Assembly: GCF_009455635.1 (NCBI RefSeq)
Contig: NZ_QPER01000002.1
Span: 124,001 to 188,000, forward strand
Direction: 5' to 3'
Origin: Paraburkholderia agricolaris
GTDB lineage: Bacteria; Pseudomonadota; Gammaproteobacteria; Burkholderiales; Burkholderiaceae
Length of the DNA: 64,000 bases
Position 1 is the first letter of the stretch. Each line of letters starts with the position of its first letter. The notes beneath the pieces are model-generated. The model saw only the letters and a program-made list of their open reading frames with translations. It searched no databases and had not been told where the DNA came from. Below are positions 1-9,321 of this stretch, one piece after another. The translations under genes and the position numbers were made by a program.

Positions 1-1
1 G

Positions 2-544
2 GTCGCCGCGCAAAAACCGGCTTCGCGCCTGCTTGTCCCGTCCGAGGCGGTGATCGCGACCGGCAAGCGCACGGTCGTCATTGTCAGAAACGCGGACGGG
101 CGTTTGCAGCCGGTGAGTGTCACGGTCGGCAAAGATGTCGGCGAACAGACCGAAGTGTTGAGCGGTCTGACCGACGGCGATCGGGTCGTAGCATCCGGCC
201 AGTTTCTGATTGATTCGGAAGCCAGCCTGAAATCGGTTCTTCCCCGTCTGGAGGGGAGCACAAACGCGGACCCGGTTGCGCCCGCGTCAGGCCCCGCCAC
301 GACCGATGCATCCCCAACCTATGAGACCACCGGCAGGGTCGAAAAGGTGACAGCCGACGACATCACGTTCTCTCATCAGCCGGTCCCTGCTTTGGGCTGG
401 GGCAAGATGACAATGGCATTCGGCAAACCATCGCCGACGGCCTTCCCGGACGCAAAGCCCGGTGAGATGGTGCACTTCGCGTTCCGGCAGACGGACAGCG
501 GCTACCAGCTGACGACGGTCGAACCGGTAGGAGGCGCCAAATGA
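2..544 (+). CDS. cusB: CusB-like RND efflux adaptor, C-terminal part (partial)
   Basis: This is the 3' end of a periplasmic membrane-fusion protein of a Cu/Ag tripartite efflux pump. The frame is open from base 2, so the 5' part lies outside the window. The first residues ([13 protein letters not shown], then TGKRTVVIV) are the conserved end of the CusB beta-barrel/membrane-proximal region. About residues 95-180 of the visible part form an additional CusF-like metal-binding domain (a [12 protein letters not shown] strand with Met residues). The stop overlaps the cusA start as ATGA, so the two are translationally coupled. The family is secure; the metal (Cu/Ag rather than Zn/Co) is inferred from CusA and CusF next door. 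Confidence 0.88.
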   Translation, partial: VAAQKPASRLLVPSEAVIATGKRTVVIVRNADGRLQPVSVTVGKDVGEQTEVLSGLTDGDRVVASGQFLIDSEASLKSVLPRLEGSTNADPVAPASGPATTDASPTYETTGRVEKVTADDITFSHQPVPALGWGKMTMAFGKPSPTAFPDAKPGEMVHFAFRQTDSGYQLTTVEPVGGAK

Positions 545-3500
545 TCGCGCGTGTGATCAGGTGGTCTATCCACAACCGTTTTCTGGTGCTGCTGGCCACT
601 GTGCTCGTGACAGTGTGGGGCATCTACTCGCTGACCCAAACGCCGCTCGATGCGCTGCCCGACCTGTCCGACACGCAGGTCATTATCAAGGCCTCGTACC
701 CGGGCAAAGCACCACAGGTCGTCGAGGACCAGGTGACGTATCCGCTCACCACCACACTGCTGGGCGTGCCGGGCGCGAAAACCATTCGCGCGTATTCGTC
801 ATTCGGCGATGCGTTCGTCTATGTCCTGTTCGACGACAAAACCGACCAGTATTGGGCGCGTTCGCGCGTACTCGAATATCTGAACCAGGTGCAAAGCAGG
901 CTGCCACCAGGCGCGACGGTTTCGCTCGGCCCCGATGCAACCGGCGTCGGCTGGGTCTACGAATACGCACTCGTTGACCGGAGCGGACAGCACGACCTGG
1001 GACAGCTTCGCGCGCTCAACGACTGGTTCCTGAAGTTCGAACTGAAGTCCGTGGCCGATGTATCCGAGGTCGCGAGTATTGGCGGCATGGTGCGCCAATA
1101 TCAGGTTGTGCTCGATCCGGACAAGCTGCGCGCGTATGGCATCACGCAGGCGATGGTGGCCGATGCATTAGGCAAGGCGAATCAGGAGTCGGGCGGGTCT
1201 GTTGTCGAGATGGCCGAGTCCGAATACATGGTGCGTTCGTCCGGCTATCTGCACACGCTTGACGACTTCCGTCATGTCGTCCTGCGTACGGACGAAGCGG
1301 GCACACCCGTCCTGCTAGGCGATGTCGCGCGTATTCAGATCGGACCCGAGATGCGCCGCGGCATCGCGGAGTTGAATGGCGAGGGCGAAGTCGCGGGCGG
1401 TGTGATCGTGATGCGCTCCGGCAAGAACGCGCTGACGACGATCGAAGCGGTGAAGGCGAAGCTCGCCGAACTGAAGCGCTCGCTGCCCGCTGGCGTCGAA
1501 ATCGTCACGACGTACGACCGCTCGCAACTGATCGAACGCGCGGTGGACAACCTGAAAGACAAGCTCGTCGAGGAATTCATTATCGTCGGGCTTGTGTGCG
1601 CGGCCTTTCTATTTCATCTGCGCAGCGCGTTCGTCGCCATCCTGTCGCTGCCATTGGGCGTGCTCGCCGCGTTCATCGTGATGCGCTATCAGGGCGTGAA
1701 CGCGAATCTCATGTCGCTCGGCGGCATTGCAATTGCCATTGGCGCGATGATCGATGCGGCCATCGTGATGATCGAGAACGCGCACAAACATCTCGAAGCG
1801 TTCGAGCACGCGCATCCCGGCAGGACGATGACGTCCGCTGAACGTTGGGAGCTCATTGCCACATCGGCCGCCGAGGTCGGGCCCGCGCTGTTCTTCTCCC
1901 TGCTCGTCATCACGCTGTCGTTTATCCCGGTGTTCTCGCTCGAAGGCCAGGAGGGCAAGCTGTTTTCTCCGCTGGCCTTCACCAAGACCTACACGATCGC
2001 CGCGGCGGCGGGGTTGTCGGTGACCCTGGTGCCGGTGTTGATGGGGTTGCTGATCCGCGGCCGTATTCCGCACGAGAGCGCGAACCCTATCAATCGCGTG
2101 CTGATCCGGTTGTACCGGCCGTTGCTGGAGGCGACGTTGCGTCGCCCGTGGTTCGCGATCGGTCTGGCGGTGGTTGCGCTCGCCGCGTCCGTGATTCCAC
2201 TGTCGCAACTCGGCGGCGAATTCATGCCGCCGCTCGACGAAGGCGATCTGCTGTATATGCCGACGGCGCTGCCTGGCATCTCGGCGGAGAAGGCGAGTGA
2301 GCTGCTGCAGCAGACCGACCGGCTCATCAAGACTGTCCCGGAAGTGCAGACCGTGTTCGGCAAGTCCGGCCGCGCCGACACGGCAACCGACCCCGCGCCG
2401 CTCGAGATGTTCGAGACCACGATCCAGTTCAAGCCGCGCAAAGAATGGCGGCCCGGCATGACGCCGGAGAAGCTGGTCGACGAACTGGATCGTACCGTCA
2501 AAGTACCGGGGCTCTCGAACGTGTGGGTTCCACCGATTCGCAATCGCTTGGACATGCTGTCGACGGGTATCAAGACGCCGGTCGGCGTCAAGATTTCGGG
2601 TCCCGACCTTGGGCAAATCGACAAGCTTGCCGCGCAGGTCGAAGCGGCGGTCAAGACCGTGCCCGGTGTGACGTCGGCGCTGGCTGAACGGTTGAACGGC
2701 GGCAGATATATCGACGTCGATATCGACCGGCTGGCGGCGGCGCGTTACGGCCTGGCTGTTGCCGACATTCAGTCGATCGTGTCCACGGCGGTCGGCGGCG
2801 AAAACGTCGGCGAGGTCATTGCCGGGCGGGAGCGTTTTCCGATCAACATCCGCTATCCGCGCGAGGTCCGCGATTCACTCGAGAAGCTGCGTGAGTTGCC
2901 CGTCGTGACGGAGCGTGGCGCGCAAATCCGGTTGTCTGACGTGGCGCACATCACGATTGCCGATGGGCCGCCGATGATCCGCAGCGAGAACGCCCGGCTT
3001 GCTGGTTACGTGTATGTCGATATCCGCGACACGGACCTGCATTCGGCGGTGCAGGCCATGCAGCGCGCGGTCGCTGAGAAGGTGACGCTTCCCGCGGGGT
3101 ACTCGATTGCATGGTCCGGCCAGTTCGAATATCTGGAGCGCGCGGCGGCGAAGTTGCGCACGGTGATCCCGGTGACGCTGGTGGTCATTTTTGTGCTGCT
3201 CTTTCTGACGTTCAACTCCGTTGCCGACGCGCTGCTGCTGATGTCGACGGTGCCGTTCGCGCTGGTCGGCGGCTTCTGGTTCATCTGGATGCTGGGCCAT
3301 GCCGTGTCGGTCGCGACCGCTGTCGGATTCATCGCGCTCGCGGGTGTGGCTGCGGAGTTCGGTGTCGTGATGCTGCTTTACCTGAAGGGCGCATTGAATC
3401 GGCGACTCGACGCAGGCGAGCCGCTGACCGAAGCGTTGCTTCTCGACGCGATCCGCGAGGGGGCGGTGCAGCGTGTGCGTCCCAAGGCGATGACGGTCGC

Positions 3501-3744
3501 CGTTGTGCTTGCGGGTCTCGTCCCCATCATGGTCGGACGTGGTGCCGGCTCGGAGGTCATGCAGCGCATCGCTGCACCGATGGTCGGCGGGATGATCACG
3601 GCCCCCCTTCTTTCGATGCTGGTTATTCCCGCAGCGTGGTTTCTGCTGCAACGCCGCCGCGCGAAGCGTCTGCCCGACGCGCGGCTTCCTCACGCAGTAC
3701 CTTCCGGCACAACCGTGCCATCTACTCAGACTGGAGAAATTTGA
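541..3744 (+). CDS. cusA: CusA-type heavy-metal RND efflux permease
   Basis: Inner-membrane proton-driven RND pump of 1067 residues, the usual size for the HME subfamily. The TM4 region contains the [16 protein letters not shown] motif with proton-relay Asp/Glu typical of the monovalent-cation (Cu+/Ag+) branch. The three methionines that line the E. coli CusA metal path are recognisable in [13 protein letters not shown] and LDMLSTG contexts, and they argue for Cu/Ag over Zn/Co/Cd. It starts by ATGA overlap with the adaptor gene and ends by TGATG overlap with the CusF-like gene, so all three are one operon. An outer-membrane CusC partner would be upstream, outside the window. Confidence 0.95.
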   Translation: MIARVIRWSIHNRFLVLLATVLVTVWGIYSLTQTPLDALPDLSDTQVIIKASYPGKAPQVVEDQVTYPLTTTLLGVPGAKTIRAYSSFGDAFVYVLFDDKTDQYWARSRVLEYLNQVQSRLPPGATVSLGPDATGVGWVYEYALVDRSGQHDLGQLRALNDWFLKFELKSVADVSEVASIGGMVRQYQVVLDPDKLRAYGITQAMVADALGKANQESGGSVVEMAESEYMVRSSGYLHTLDDFRHVVLRTDEAGTPVLLGDVARIQIGPEMRRGIAELNGEGEVAGGVIVMRSGKNALTTIEAVKAKLAELKRSLPAGVEIVTTYDRSQLIERAVDNLKDKLVEEFIIVGLVCAAFLFHLRSAFVAILSLPLGVLAAFIVMRYQGVNANLMSLGGIAIAIGAMIDAAIVMIENAHKHLEAFEHAHPGRTMTSAERWELIATSAAEVGPALFFSLLVITLSFIPVFSLEGQEGKLFSPLAFTKTYTIAAAAGLSVTLVPVLMGLLIRGRIPHESANPINRVLIRLYRPLLEATLRRPWFAIGLAVVALAASVIPLSQLGGEFMPPLDEGDLLYMPTALPGISAEKASELLQQTDRLIKTVPEVQTVFGKSGRADTATDPAPLEMFETTIQFKPRKEWRPGMTPEKLVDELDRTVKVPGLSNVWVPPIRNRLDMLSTGIKTPVGVKISGPDLGQIDKLAAQVEAAVKTVPGVTSALAERLNGGRYIDVDIDRLAAARYGLAVADIQSIVSTAVGGENVGEVIAGRERFPINIRYPREVRDSLEKLRELPVVTERGAQIRLSDVAHITIADGPPMIRSENARLAGYVYVDIRDTDLHSAVQAMQRAVAEKVTLPAGYSIAWSGQFEYLERAAAKLRTVIPVTLVVIFVLLFLTFNSVADALLLMSTVPFALVGGFWFIWMLGHAVSVATAVGFIALAGVAAEFGVVMLLYLKGALNRRLDAGEPLTEALLLDAIREGAVQRVRPKAMTVAVVLAGLVPIMVGRGAGSEVMQRIAAPMVGGMITAPLLSMLVIPAAWFLLQRRRAKRLPDARLPHAVPSGTTVPSTQTGEI

Positions 3745-4103
3745 TGAAGAAATTGATCGTTGCGTTTGCGGCGCTTGCTAGTGTTGGCGCGCTTGCTGCG
3801 TCACCTGCATTTGCGGGTGACGATATGGCGGGCATGAACATGTCGACGAAACCGGCGGCTTCCGTGGAGTCGCCTAACGCGGCGTTGACCGACGCGGAGG
3901 TGAGGAGGATCGACCCGGCCTCCGGAATGGTCACGCTGAAACACGGTGCGCTGCGCAACGTGGGGATGCCGGCCATGACCATGGCCTTCAAGGCGAAGGA
4001 TGCCTCGATGATCAAACAGATTCACGAAGGCGACAAGGTCAAGGTCCGCATTGAGGACGTCGACGGCACGCTGACTATCGTGAAACTGGAAAAAGCGTCG
4101 TGA
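3744..4103 (+). CDS. cusF: CusF-like periplasmic copper-binding protein
   Basis: A 119-residue protein with a Sec signal peptide ([24 protein letters not shown], probable cleavage before GDD at about residue 25). After a Met-rich linker (MAGMNM) it has an OB-fold CusF domain containing GMPAMTMAFK, which carries the Met ligands of CusF. It would pass Cu+/Ag+ to the CusAB pump. The ATG overlaps the cusA stop (TGATG). A longer in-frame extension into cusA exists but would destroy the signal peptide, so the ATG at 3744 is preferred. Confidence 0.93.
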   Translation: MKKLIVAFAALASVGALAASPAFAGDDMAGMNMSTKPAASVESPNAALTDAEVRRIDPASGMVTLKHGALRNVGMPAMTMAFKAKDASMIKQIHEGDKVKVRIEDVDGTLTIVKLEKAS

Positions 4104-4115
4104 TGGGTTGTTGAT

Positions 4116-4154
4116 GCGGACTCGCGGGCCTGTTGTTTGAGCCTGCGAGTCTGC
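4116..4154. terminator. Hairpin between convergent cusF and phoU
   Basis: Arms 4116-4129 and 4141-4154 pair over 14 positions (12 Watson-Crick plus two G-U) around an 11-nt loop. The hairpin lies between two convergent genes. No clear U-tract is present, so it may act bidirectionally or with Rho. Confidence 0.5.
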
Positions 4155-4160
4155 ACGTTG

Positions 4161-4859
4161 CTAGCAACGCGCAATCAACTCTCGTGGCGCGTGCCGGACG
4201 TCGGTGCCTTTAACAATGTAGACGACCAGTTCCGCAATGTTGGTGGCGTGGTCGCCGATACGCTCGATGGCCTTCGCGATAGACAGATAGTCGAACCCTG
4301 TCGCGATGGTCCGGGGATCTTGCGTCATGGACGTGATGAGGCTGCGCATGAACGCCACGAACTCGTTATCGATGGCTTCGTCGTCCTTGACGATCTGTGC
4401 GGCAGCAACGGTATCCATTCGCGCGAAAGCATCCAGCGCGTGACGAAGAATATCCACGGCCAGTTTGCCGGCGGCTTTGATCTCGGAGATGTTGACGGCC
4501 TGCGGCGTGGACGAACCCATCGCAATGCGACGGGTTCGCTTCGCAATCTTCCGTGCCTCGTCGCCCGCGCGTTCGAGGTTGGTGATGCACTTGGAGGCGG
4601 CCATCAGCAGTCGCAGGTCGCGAGCGGTGGGCTGCCGGCGGACGATGATGTTGCTGACTTCTTCGTCGATTTCTATTTCCATCGCGTTGAGCCGGTGCTC
4701 GCCCTGAAGGACCTGCTCAACAAGTCTCAGATCGAACGTGTTCAACGTCTCGATTGCGCATGCAATCTGCGCCTCCACCAAGCCGCCCATTTCGAGCAAT
4801 CGGGTCAAAAGCAGATCGAGGTCGAAGTCAAATCTGCTGGAAAGATGCTTATCCGACAT
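4161..4859 (-). CDS. phoU: Phosphate-specific transport regulator PhoU
   Basis: A 232-residue all-helical protein with two PhoU repeats, the normal length. It starts MSDKHLSSRFD and carries the metal-binding ERAGDEARKIAKR helix in the first half and its counterpart ERIGDHATNIAE in the second. PhoU couples the Pst transporter to PhoR/PhoB signalling and limits phosphate uptake. The pst and phoBR genes it usually follows are not beside it here. The ATG at 4859 was chosen because homology begins there and AAGGAG-like bases precede it; the upstream open frame is not protein-like. The adjacent CHAD gene on the same strand also fits phosphate/polyphosphate physiology. Confidence 0.95.
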   Translation of the reverse strand: MSDKHLSSRFDFDLDLLLTRLLEMGGLVEAQIACAIETLNTFDLRLVEQVLQGEHRLNAMEIEIDEEVSNIIVRRQPTARDLRLLMAASKCITNLERAGDEARKIAKRTRRIAMGSSTPQAVNISEIKAAGKLAVDILRHALDAFARMDTVAAAQIVKDDEAIDNEFVAFMRSLITSMTQDPRTIATGFDYLSIAKAIERIGDHATNIAELVVYIVKGTDVRHAPRELIARC

Positions 4860-4924
4860 CTGCGCTCCTTGGACAAACTTGCCTGCGACTCGATGAGCGG
4901 CGGTGCATGTCCCGATCAGTAAAG

Positions 4925-4954
4925 GATATAAACAGTATATACAGTTTATGACAA
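4925..4954 (-). promoter_or_regulatory. Candidate phoU promoter with embedded near-palindrome
   Basis: On the minus strand TTGTCA (4949-4954) is followed after 18 bases by TATATC (4925-4930), a plausible sigma-70 pair about 65-100 bases before phoU. The AT-rich spacer holds an 18-bp near-perfect palindrome at 4930-4947 (AAACTGTAT/ATACTGTTT, one mismatched pair). It resembles both a Pho-box half-repeat (CTGTATA) and a LexA-type element, but it fits neither consensus spacing. Confidence 0.4.
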
Positions 4955-5222
4955 TTTCAGGAATAGTTTGACGCGGCCGCCTTGTTGCAGTGGCTTCGGC
5001 AGACAGGCCGCTGCCGTCGTTCACGACGCGGGATAAAGTTATCCCCAGATTTTGTTCGCAAGGCTGTGGACAACCCACGGGCAAGCGTCGCAAGCTGATG
5101 AAATGACTGGATTTTTACGGGGCGCGCCGAGTGCGTGCATTGGACGGATGGCCACAGCGGCCATCAGATTGCTTCACGATACCGAGCAGCCCGCGGGTTG
5201 GGGCCAAGCGGCGGTTGAATGG

Positions 5223-6140
5223 CTACCACGCCTTGCGCAATGCCTCGTGCGCGTGGTGCATATGATGCTTCTTCTGCTCTTGCAGGTATGCAACGGCCTC
5301 TTTGAGCACCTTCGCCTCACCGAGCTGGAACGCATACTCGCGCAGCAAGGTTTCGCTCGTGACAAGGTCGTTGAGCTTCCCGAGCTCGTCCTGCACCGCC
5401 GTCAACCGGTCAATCGCGGCCTGATGACTGCCATCGAGCGCCGGCAAAAAGAACTCCAGCAGATATCGCAACTTCTTCCCTGCTATGCGGACTTCATGCA
5501 GCGCCACGTACCCTGAATGTTTATCCGATGCCGCCTGCCTCACGCGCTTCCTCAAAGCCTTCTCGGCGGATGCCACGCGGCCCTCGGCAAATGAGGCAAG
5601 CGTGGGACAGGTGGATCGCGAATCCAGTTGCTGTCGCGCGCCTGTCAATGCGTGCCGGAGTATCCGCTCGACATCGGCATTGCCGATGGTTCTTCGACTG
5701 AACGACAAAGCGTCGGCGCGATGCTCGTCCACAGACGCGAGAAGTGCAGAGAATGTGCGCTGCGCCGACCGGTCAGCCGCAAGCAGGTCGCGCAAAATAT
5801 CCCAGTCGCGAGTTTTGCCTGCTGCGTTGGCGAGAGACTTGAATTCCTCACGCTGCAGCGCCGAGTCTTTCTTGTCGAGCAAGGGTTCGTAGGCCCACCA
5901 GAGCGAACGCAAACGGCGCAGCGCGACGCGCAGCTTGTGCAGTACTTCGGGGTCCGCTTTCAAATGCAATGCGTGGGCACGCTGAGTGGCATCGGCGGAG
6001 ATTGACGTTGCCAGACATACAAATCCGTCTGCCGCCGACATGGACCGGGTTATCGAATCCGGCCGCCCGCTGTCGTCGCTGGTGGCCGACGCGGACGCTC
6101 CTGCTCCCGGGCTTGCGGGTACGAAAATCTGGGCGTTCAT
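5223..6140 (-). CDS. CHAD domain protein
   Basis: A 305-residue protein with a CHAD (conserved histidine alpha-helical) domain from about residue 30 to the end. It shows the basic motif HKLRVALRRLRSLWWAY and the second-half EVRIAGKKLRYLLEFF typical of this fold. CHAD domains bind inorganic polyphosphate and often sit beside phosphate genes, which agrees with phoU just downstream on the same strand (364 bases apart). The start is uncertain: ATG at 6140 (with GAGGA upstream) is used, and a GTG at 6161 would add seven residues. It lacks the CYTH catalytic domain sometimes fused to CHAD, so it is probably a binding/targeting protein and not an enzyme. Confidence 0.85.
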   Translation of the reverse strand: MNAQIFVPASPGAGASASATSDDSGRPDSITRSMSAADGFVCLATSISADATQRAHALHLKADPEVLHKLRVALRRLRSLWWAYEPLLDKKDSALQREEFKSLANAAGKTRDWDILRDLLAADRSAQRTFSALLASVDEHRADALSFSRRTIGNADVERILRHALTGARQQLDSRSTCPTLASFAEGRVASAEKALRKRVRQAASDKHSGYVALHEVRIAGKKLRYLLEFFLPALDGSHQAAIDRLTAVQDELGKLNDLVTSETLLREYAFQLGEAKVLKEAVAYLQEQKKHHMHHAHEALRKAW

Positions 6141-6399
6141 TTCCGGGACGTCCTCGAGCACGGCAGGATGAGCAGGGCAGCAAGTGACGGATATAAGCGG
6201 CGAATGACTGTTCGCCGGGGAATTCGCAACGCGCCGTGATTGCGAAAGCTATCGGCCACTCATTGAGATCGTACAACGGCGAATTCCCGAACGCCAACGC
6301 GCATTCCCGGCCGTACCTGGATGGCCCCGGAAAATCCGTCATGCCTGTCAGTGCTCAACGACGATGCGCGACAACAGTGGACACTACGCCCGAAAAAAC

Positions 6400-6415
6400 C
6401 TGTATATTTATACAG
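6400..6415 (+). promoter_or_regulatory. LexA (SOS) box
   Basis: CTGTATATTTATACAG matches the CTGT-N8-ACAG LexA operator exactly, with the AT-rich centre typical of strong sites. It lies 56 bases upstream of the first gene of a three-gene operon of unknown proteins. The position fits an operator overlapping a promoter. Confidence 0.75.
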
Positions 6416-6470
6416 TATTCAGGGCGCAATTTCACAACCACGAACTGACACTTTTAATTGGAGGCTGGCC

Positions 6471-6785
6471 ATGGATGCACGCGTTCGCAGGCCGGGTCAT
6501 CCAATGCCTGAGATGGCAGCCTTTATGGCCAAGCTGCGCTCTGCTTTCGGAGACGAGACGGTTGACGAGGCAGTCAGACGAGGTAAAGCTGGCGAGCCAA
6601 CCTTCTATGCCTGCGAGAATGGCAACTCGGTTGGCACAGCAAGTTCCGCGACCGGCAGCGTCTGGCTTGTCGACTCCACGATCCGGAACAGGCAATATTG
6701 CGCCGGGTGCGATGGTGGCTGCGTCGGGCAGGATGTTGGTTGCAAGGAGTGGCTGCAACGGAAAGCAGCCAAGGAGAACTCGTGA
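6471..6785 (+). CDS. Small unknown protein, predicted SOS-regulated
   Basis: A 104-residue soluble protein I cannot assign to a family. The N-terminal half is basic and helical (MDARVRRPGHPMPEMAAFMAKLRSAFG). The C-terminal region has a cluster of cysteines (YCAGCDGGCVGQDVGC) that could bind a metal. A good ribosome site (TTGGAGG) precedes the ATG at 6471; a longer frame upstream lacks one and would cross the LexA box. It is the first gene of an operon and its stop overlaps the GTG of the next gene. No DNA-repair domain was recognised, so any SOS role is inferred only from the operator. Confidence 0.6.
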   Translation: MDARVRRPGHPMPEMAAFMAKLRSAFGDETVDEAVRRGKAGEPTFYACENGNSVGTASSATGSVWLVDSTIRNRQYCAGCDGGCVGQDVGCKEWLQRKAAKENS

Positions 6786-7132
6786 AAAGAATTGGATTGG
6801 CCGTATTGATGGCGACGCTCACGCCGGCCGTGTACGCGGCTGGCGGCTATACCGAGGTTTGGAACCCACCCGAGGCGCGGGCGAGCGCATCGCGCAGAGC
6901 CGGTGCCGCGCACAAGCTCGCAGTTCGTCCGCACGTCGCTCCTCGTGCGGTGAACGTTCAGGCGCGACGCGCCCCGGCGCCGGCACCGAAACTGGTCGCA
7001 AAGCAAAGCACGATACAAAAGAGCCCGCCGGCAAGCGAGCCGGACATGTCTGGAATTCCCCGCCAGATCACGCCTGAGGGAAACGTGCTTCGGGTTGATT
7101 CCCGTGGCATGTCGGCTGAGGTCATGCGTTGA
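6782..7132 (+). CDS. Unknown exported protein
   Basis: A 116-residue protein with a GTG start overlapping the previous stop (GTGA) and AAGGAG five bases upstream. The first 20 residues (VKRIGLAVLMATLTPAVYAAG) form a Sec signal peptide with an AYA/A-type cleavage site. The mature part is Ala/Pro/Arg-rich and low in complexity up to about residue 85, then ends in a more ordered SGIPRQITPEGNVLRVD segment. No family recognised. It is translationally coupled on both sides, so the three small genes are one unit. Confidence 0.6.
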   Translation: MKRIGLAVLMATLTPAVYAAGGYTEVWNPPEARASASRRAGAAHKLAVRPHVAPRAVNVQARRAPAPAPKLVAKQSTIQKSPPASEPDMSGIPRQITPEGNVLRVDSRGMSAEVMR

Positions 7133-7350
7133 TGGAATCGGAGATCTACAACGGCTATAGCGTGTGGGGGCACGCGATCCTGCAACAGGAAGACATTCTC
7201 CAGCCGGAACGCTACGCGGCCAGCGGGACGATTACGGTAGGCGGGAAGCTGATTGAAGCGTCGGGAATCCTCGGCTATTTCGATACCGGGGAAGAAGCGC
7301 AACTTGCCGGGCGGGATTGGGCACGCGCCTGGGTCGACGCGCACGGTTGA
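7132..7350 (+). CDS. Small unknown protein
   Basis: A 72-residue acidic protein starting at an ATG that overlaps the upstream stop (TGATG). The composition is normal for a folded soluble domain (MESEIYNGYSVWGHAILQQE, later GRDWARAWVDAHG). Similar small proteins occur in Burkholderia genomes as far as I recall, but I cannot name a function. It is the last gene of the LexA-box operon; 199 bases of featureless sequence follow before the kinase. Confidence 0.55.
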   Translation: MESEIYNGYSVWGHAILQQEDILQPERYAASGTITVGGKLIEASGILGYFDTGEEAQLAGRDWARAWVDAHG

Positions 7351-7549
7351 TAGCCGCCCCCTTCTAACCGGGGTCGCCTTTGCCGGTAAGCAAGCGGGTA
7401 CGAACCCTCGTTGACTTTGTGCCGCCCCTCCCGTAGTGTGAAATTCGCCGCTGTGAAGAGCATCGCTCCTGCGCCCGCCGGTCGAGCTGGCAGCATCCCG
7501 GCATTCTGACCTTCGAACTTTCTCTACTTCGTCAATCGCTCTGTCAGCC

Positions 7550-9262
7550 ATGGAAAGCAATCGCGCGCCCAGTCAAACGGATGAGCTCGCCCGCAGGCCT
7601 GCTCGCGCCGCAGATTACGCGGCCGAGAACCGGGCGCTGGTGGCACTCGCCCGTGTTCAGGCCGGCCCGCGTTCCGAGTTCCTTCAGGCTATCGCGGATA
7701 CGGCTCTGTCCCTTTGTCATGCTGATAGCGCGGGTATTAGTCTGGTCGAAGGACCTGACGACAATCGGGTCTTTCGCTGGTTCGCGGTTGCCGGACTTTG
7801 CGCCGGCCTGCGCGGCAAAACCACCACATGGAATGAGTGTCCGTGCGGCGTCACATTGGAGTCAGGCGCCCCGCAACTTTTCATCAATCCGCAAGCCCGG
7901 TTTCCTTGTCTTCAGTTTCCCGGCGTGGAGGTGCCTGAAGGCATTGTCGTTCCGATTCCGGCGGATAACGGAGCGCTGGGCGCCATCTGGGTCATGTCGC
8001 ATGCGCAAGATTGCAGATTCGACCTCGAAGACGTCCGGCTGCTGTCCAATCTCGCCGTTTTCGCGGGTTCTGGCCTGACGATTGTCAACGCGCGCGACAG
8101 CGGCGAAGAGAGTGACCGACGGCACAACGAGTTCATCGCGATGCTCAGTCACGAATTGCGCAATCCAATGACGCCGATCGATGGCGCCATCAGTGCGGCA
8201 AAACGGCTTTGCGTCGAAGACGAACGAGCCGTGGAAATGTTGACGGTCGCGCAACGCCAGATGAGGCATCTGCGCACGCTGGTCGATGACCTGCTCGACG
8301 CCGCCCGGCTGAAGCACGGTAAGCTCGCGATCAAGCACAGTGACACTTCGCTCAGCGAGATTGTGTTTGATGCCGTGACAGCCATCAGGCACCACGTCTT
8401 GTCCCGCAGGCACACGCTCAGGATCACCGGGCTGGACGAGCCCGTCTACGTGCGCGCCGACCATGTCCGCTTGAGCCAGGTGCTGGGCAACCTCCTGTCG
8501 AACGCGGCGAAATATACGCCTGTCGGAGGGACTATCGAGCTTAACGTGCGCGTCGAGGCAAACAATTCGAGCGACCAGTCAGACGGGCTGCTTGTCATTG
8601 ACGTCGCAGACAACGGCATGGGAATTGATAGCGCGATTCAGCCGTATGTCTTCGACCTGTTCGCCCAGTCCGCCCGCGGTCGAGCACGCTCCGAAGGAGG
8701 GTTGGGGATAGGGCTCGCGGTAGCGAAGCGGATGGTCGAGTTGCATCAAGGAACCATCTCGCTCAGGAGCGAAGGTTCAGGCAAAGGCACGGTTGTGACG
8801 CTCCGTTTGCCGATACTCCAGAAAGCAATGGATACCGCGGACATCGCAGCCCGCAAGATACCCAGCGTGACGCCCGAGCCGGCGCGTCTGTTGCTGGTTG
8901 ACGACAATCAGGATGCGCTTCGGGCGCTGAGCATCCTGCTCGAACTCGAGGGGCACGAGGTAACGACGTCGGACAATGGGCGTGATGCGATACGGCTGAT
9001 GTCTGAAAAGCACCCCGAGGTGGCCATCGTCGACGTAGGGATGCCGGAAATGGACGGCTTCGAGGTGGCGCGAACGGTGCGCCTTAATCACCGACTCGAC
9101 GACATGGTGCTCGTTGCGCTCACGGGCTATGCGTCTGAATCCGACAAGTCGAGAGCGCTGGCGGCCGGCTTCGATTTCCATCTGACCAAGCCGCTTTCGC
9201 TCGATAAGCTGCAATACATCCTGGCAAATCGTGCCGACGGCACGCTGCGAGGTATTGTCTAA
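7550..9262 (+). CDS. Hybrid sensor histidine kinase/response regulator
   Basis: A 570-residue cytoplasmic phosphorelay protein. The N-terminal part (about 25-185) is a GAF-like sensor. The HisKA domain has MLSHELRNPM with the phosphoacceptor His201. The HATPase domain has its N-box NLLSNAAKYT near residue 315 and G-boxes DNGMGID and GGLGIGLAV. A C-terminal receiver (about 443-560) carries the acidic pair VDDN and the phosphorylatable Asp495 in VDVGMPEMDG. No transmembrane segment is visible, so the stimulus is probably intracellular. No partner regulator with an output domain lies beside it. The ATG at 7550 gives the full sensor domain. Confidence 0.9.
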   Translation: MESNRAPSQTDELARRPARAADYAAENRALVALARVQAGPRSEFLQAIADTALSLCHADSAGISLVEGPDDNRVFRWFAVAGLCAGLRGKTTTWNECPCGVTLESGAPQLFINPQARFPCLQFPGVEVPEGIVVPIPADNGALGAIWVMSHAQDCRFDLEDVRLLSNLAVFAGSGLTIVNARDSGEESDRRHNEFIAMLSHELRNPMTPIDGAISAAKRLCVEDERAVEMLTVAQRQMRHLRTLVDDLLDAARLKHGKLAIKHSDTSLSEIVFDAVTAIRHHVLSRRHTLRITGLDEPVYVRADHVRLSQVLGNLLSNAAKYTPVGGTIELNVRVEANNSSDQSDGLLVIDVADNGMGIDSAIQPYVFDLFAQSARGRARSEGGLGIGLAVAKRMVELHQGTISLRSEGSGKGTVVTLRLPILQKAMDTADIAARKIPSVTPEPARLLLVDDNQDALRALSILLELEGHEVTTSDNGRDAIRLMSEKHPEVAIVDVGMPEMDGFEVARTVRLNHRLDDMVLVALTGYASESDKSRALAAGFDFHLTKPLSLDKLQYILANRADGTLRGIV

Positions 9263-9321
9263 GTTCGTTGGAAGTTGAACCCTTGGACCGGAGCGCGTCC
9301 TGCGCCCCGGCGGCCGATTCT

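Noticed and set aside
1609..2616. 335-codon antisense frame inside cusA
   Set aside because: Arg/His/Gln-rich shadow caused by GC3 bias on the opposite strand of a clear RND gene; no motif or ribosome site. The same holds for 2875-3693 and the long antisense frames opposite the symporter (12321-13469), the CoA ligase (45373-46599) and the NCS2 permease (58791-60158).
3111..3743. Long N-terminal extension of the CusF-like protein into cusA
   Set aside because: The extension is an out-of-frame shadow of cusA and would place the signal peptide in the middle of the protein.
4930..4947. Second LexA box upstream of phoU
   Set aside because: The palindrome ACTGTATATACTGT does not have CTGT-N8-ACAG spacing; it is kept as an unassigned operator candidate, not as SOS.
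5039..5073. Two DnaA-box-like nonamers (TTATCCCCA and TGTGGACAA) in inverted orientation
   Set aside because: Each has a mismatch to TTATCCACA. There is no AT-rich unwinding element, repeat cluster, dnaA/parAB or rep gene nearby, so an origin is not supported.
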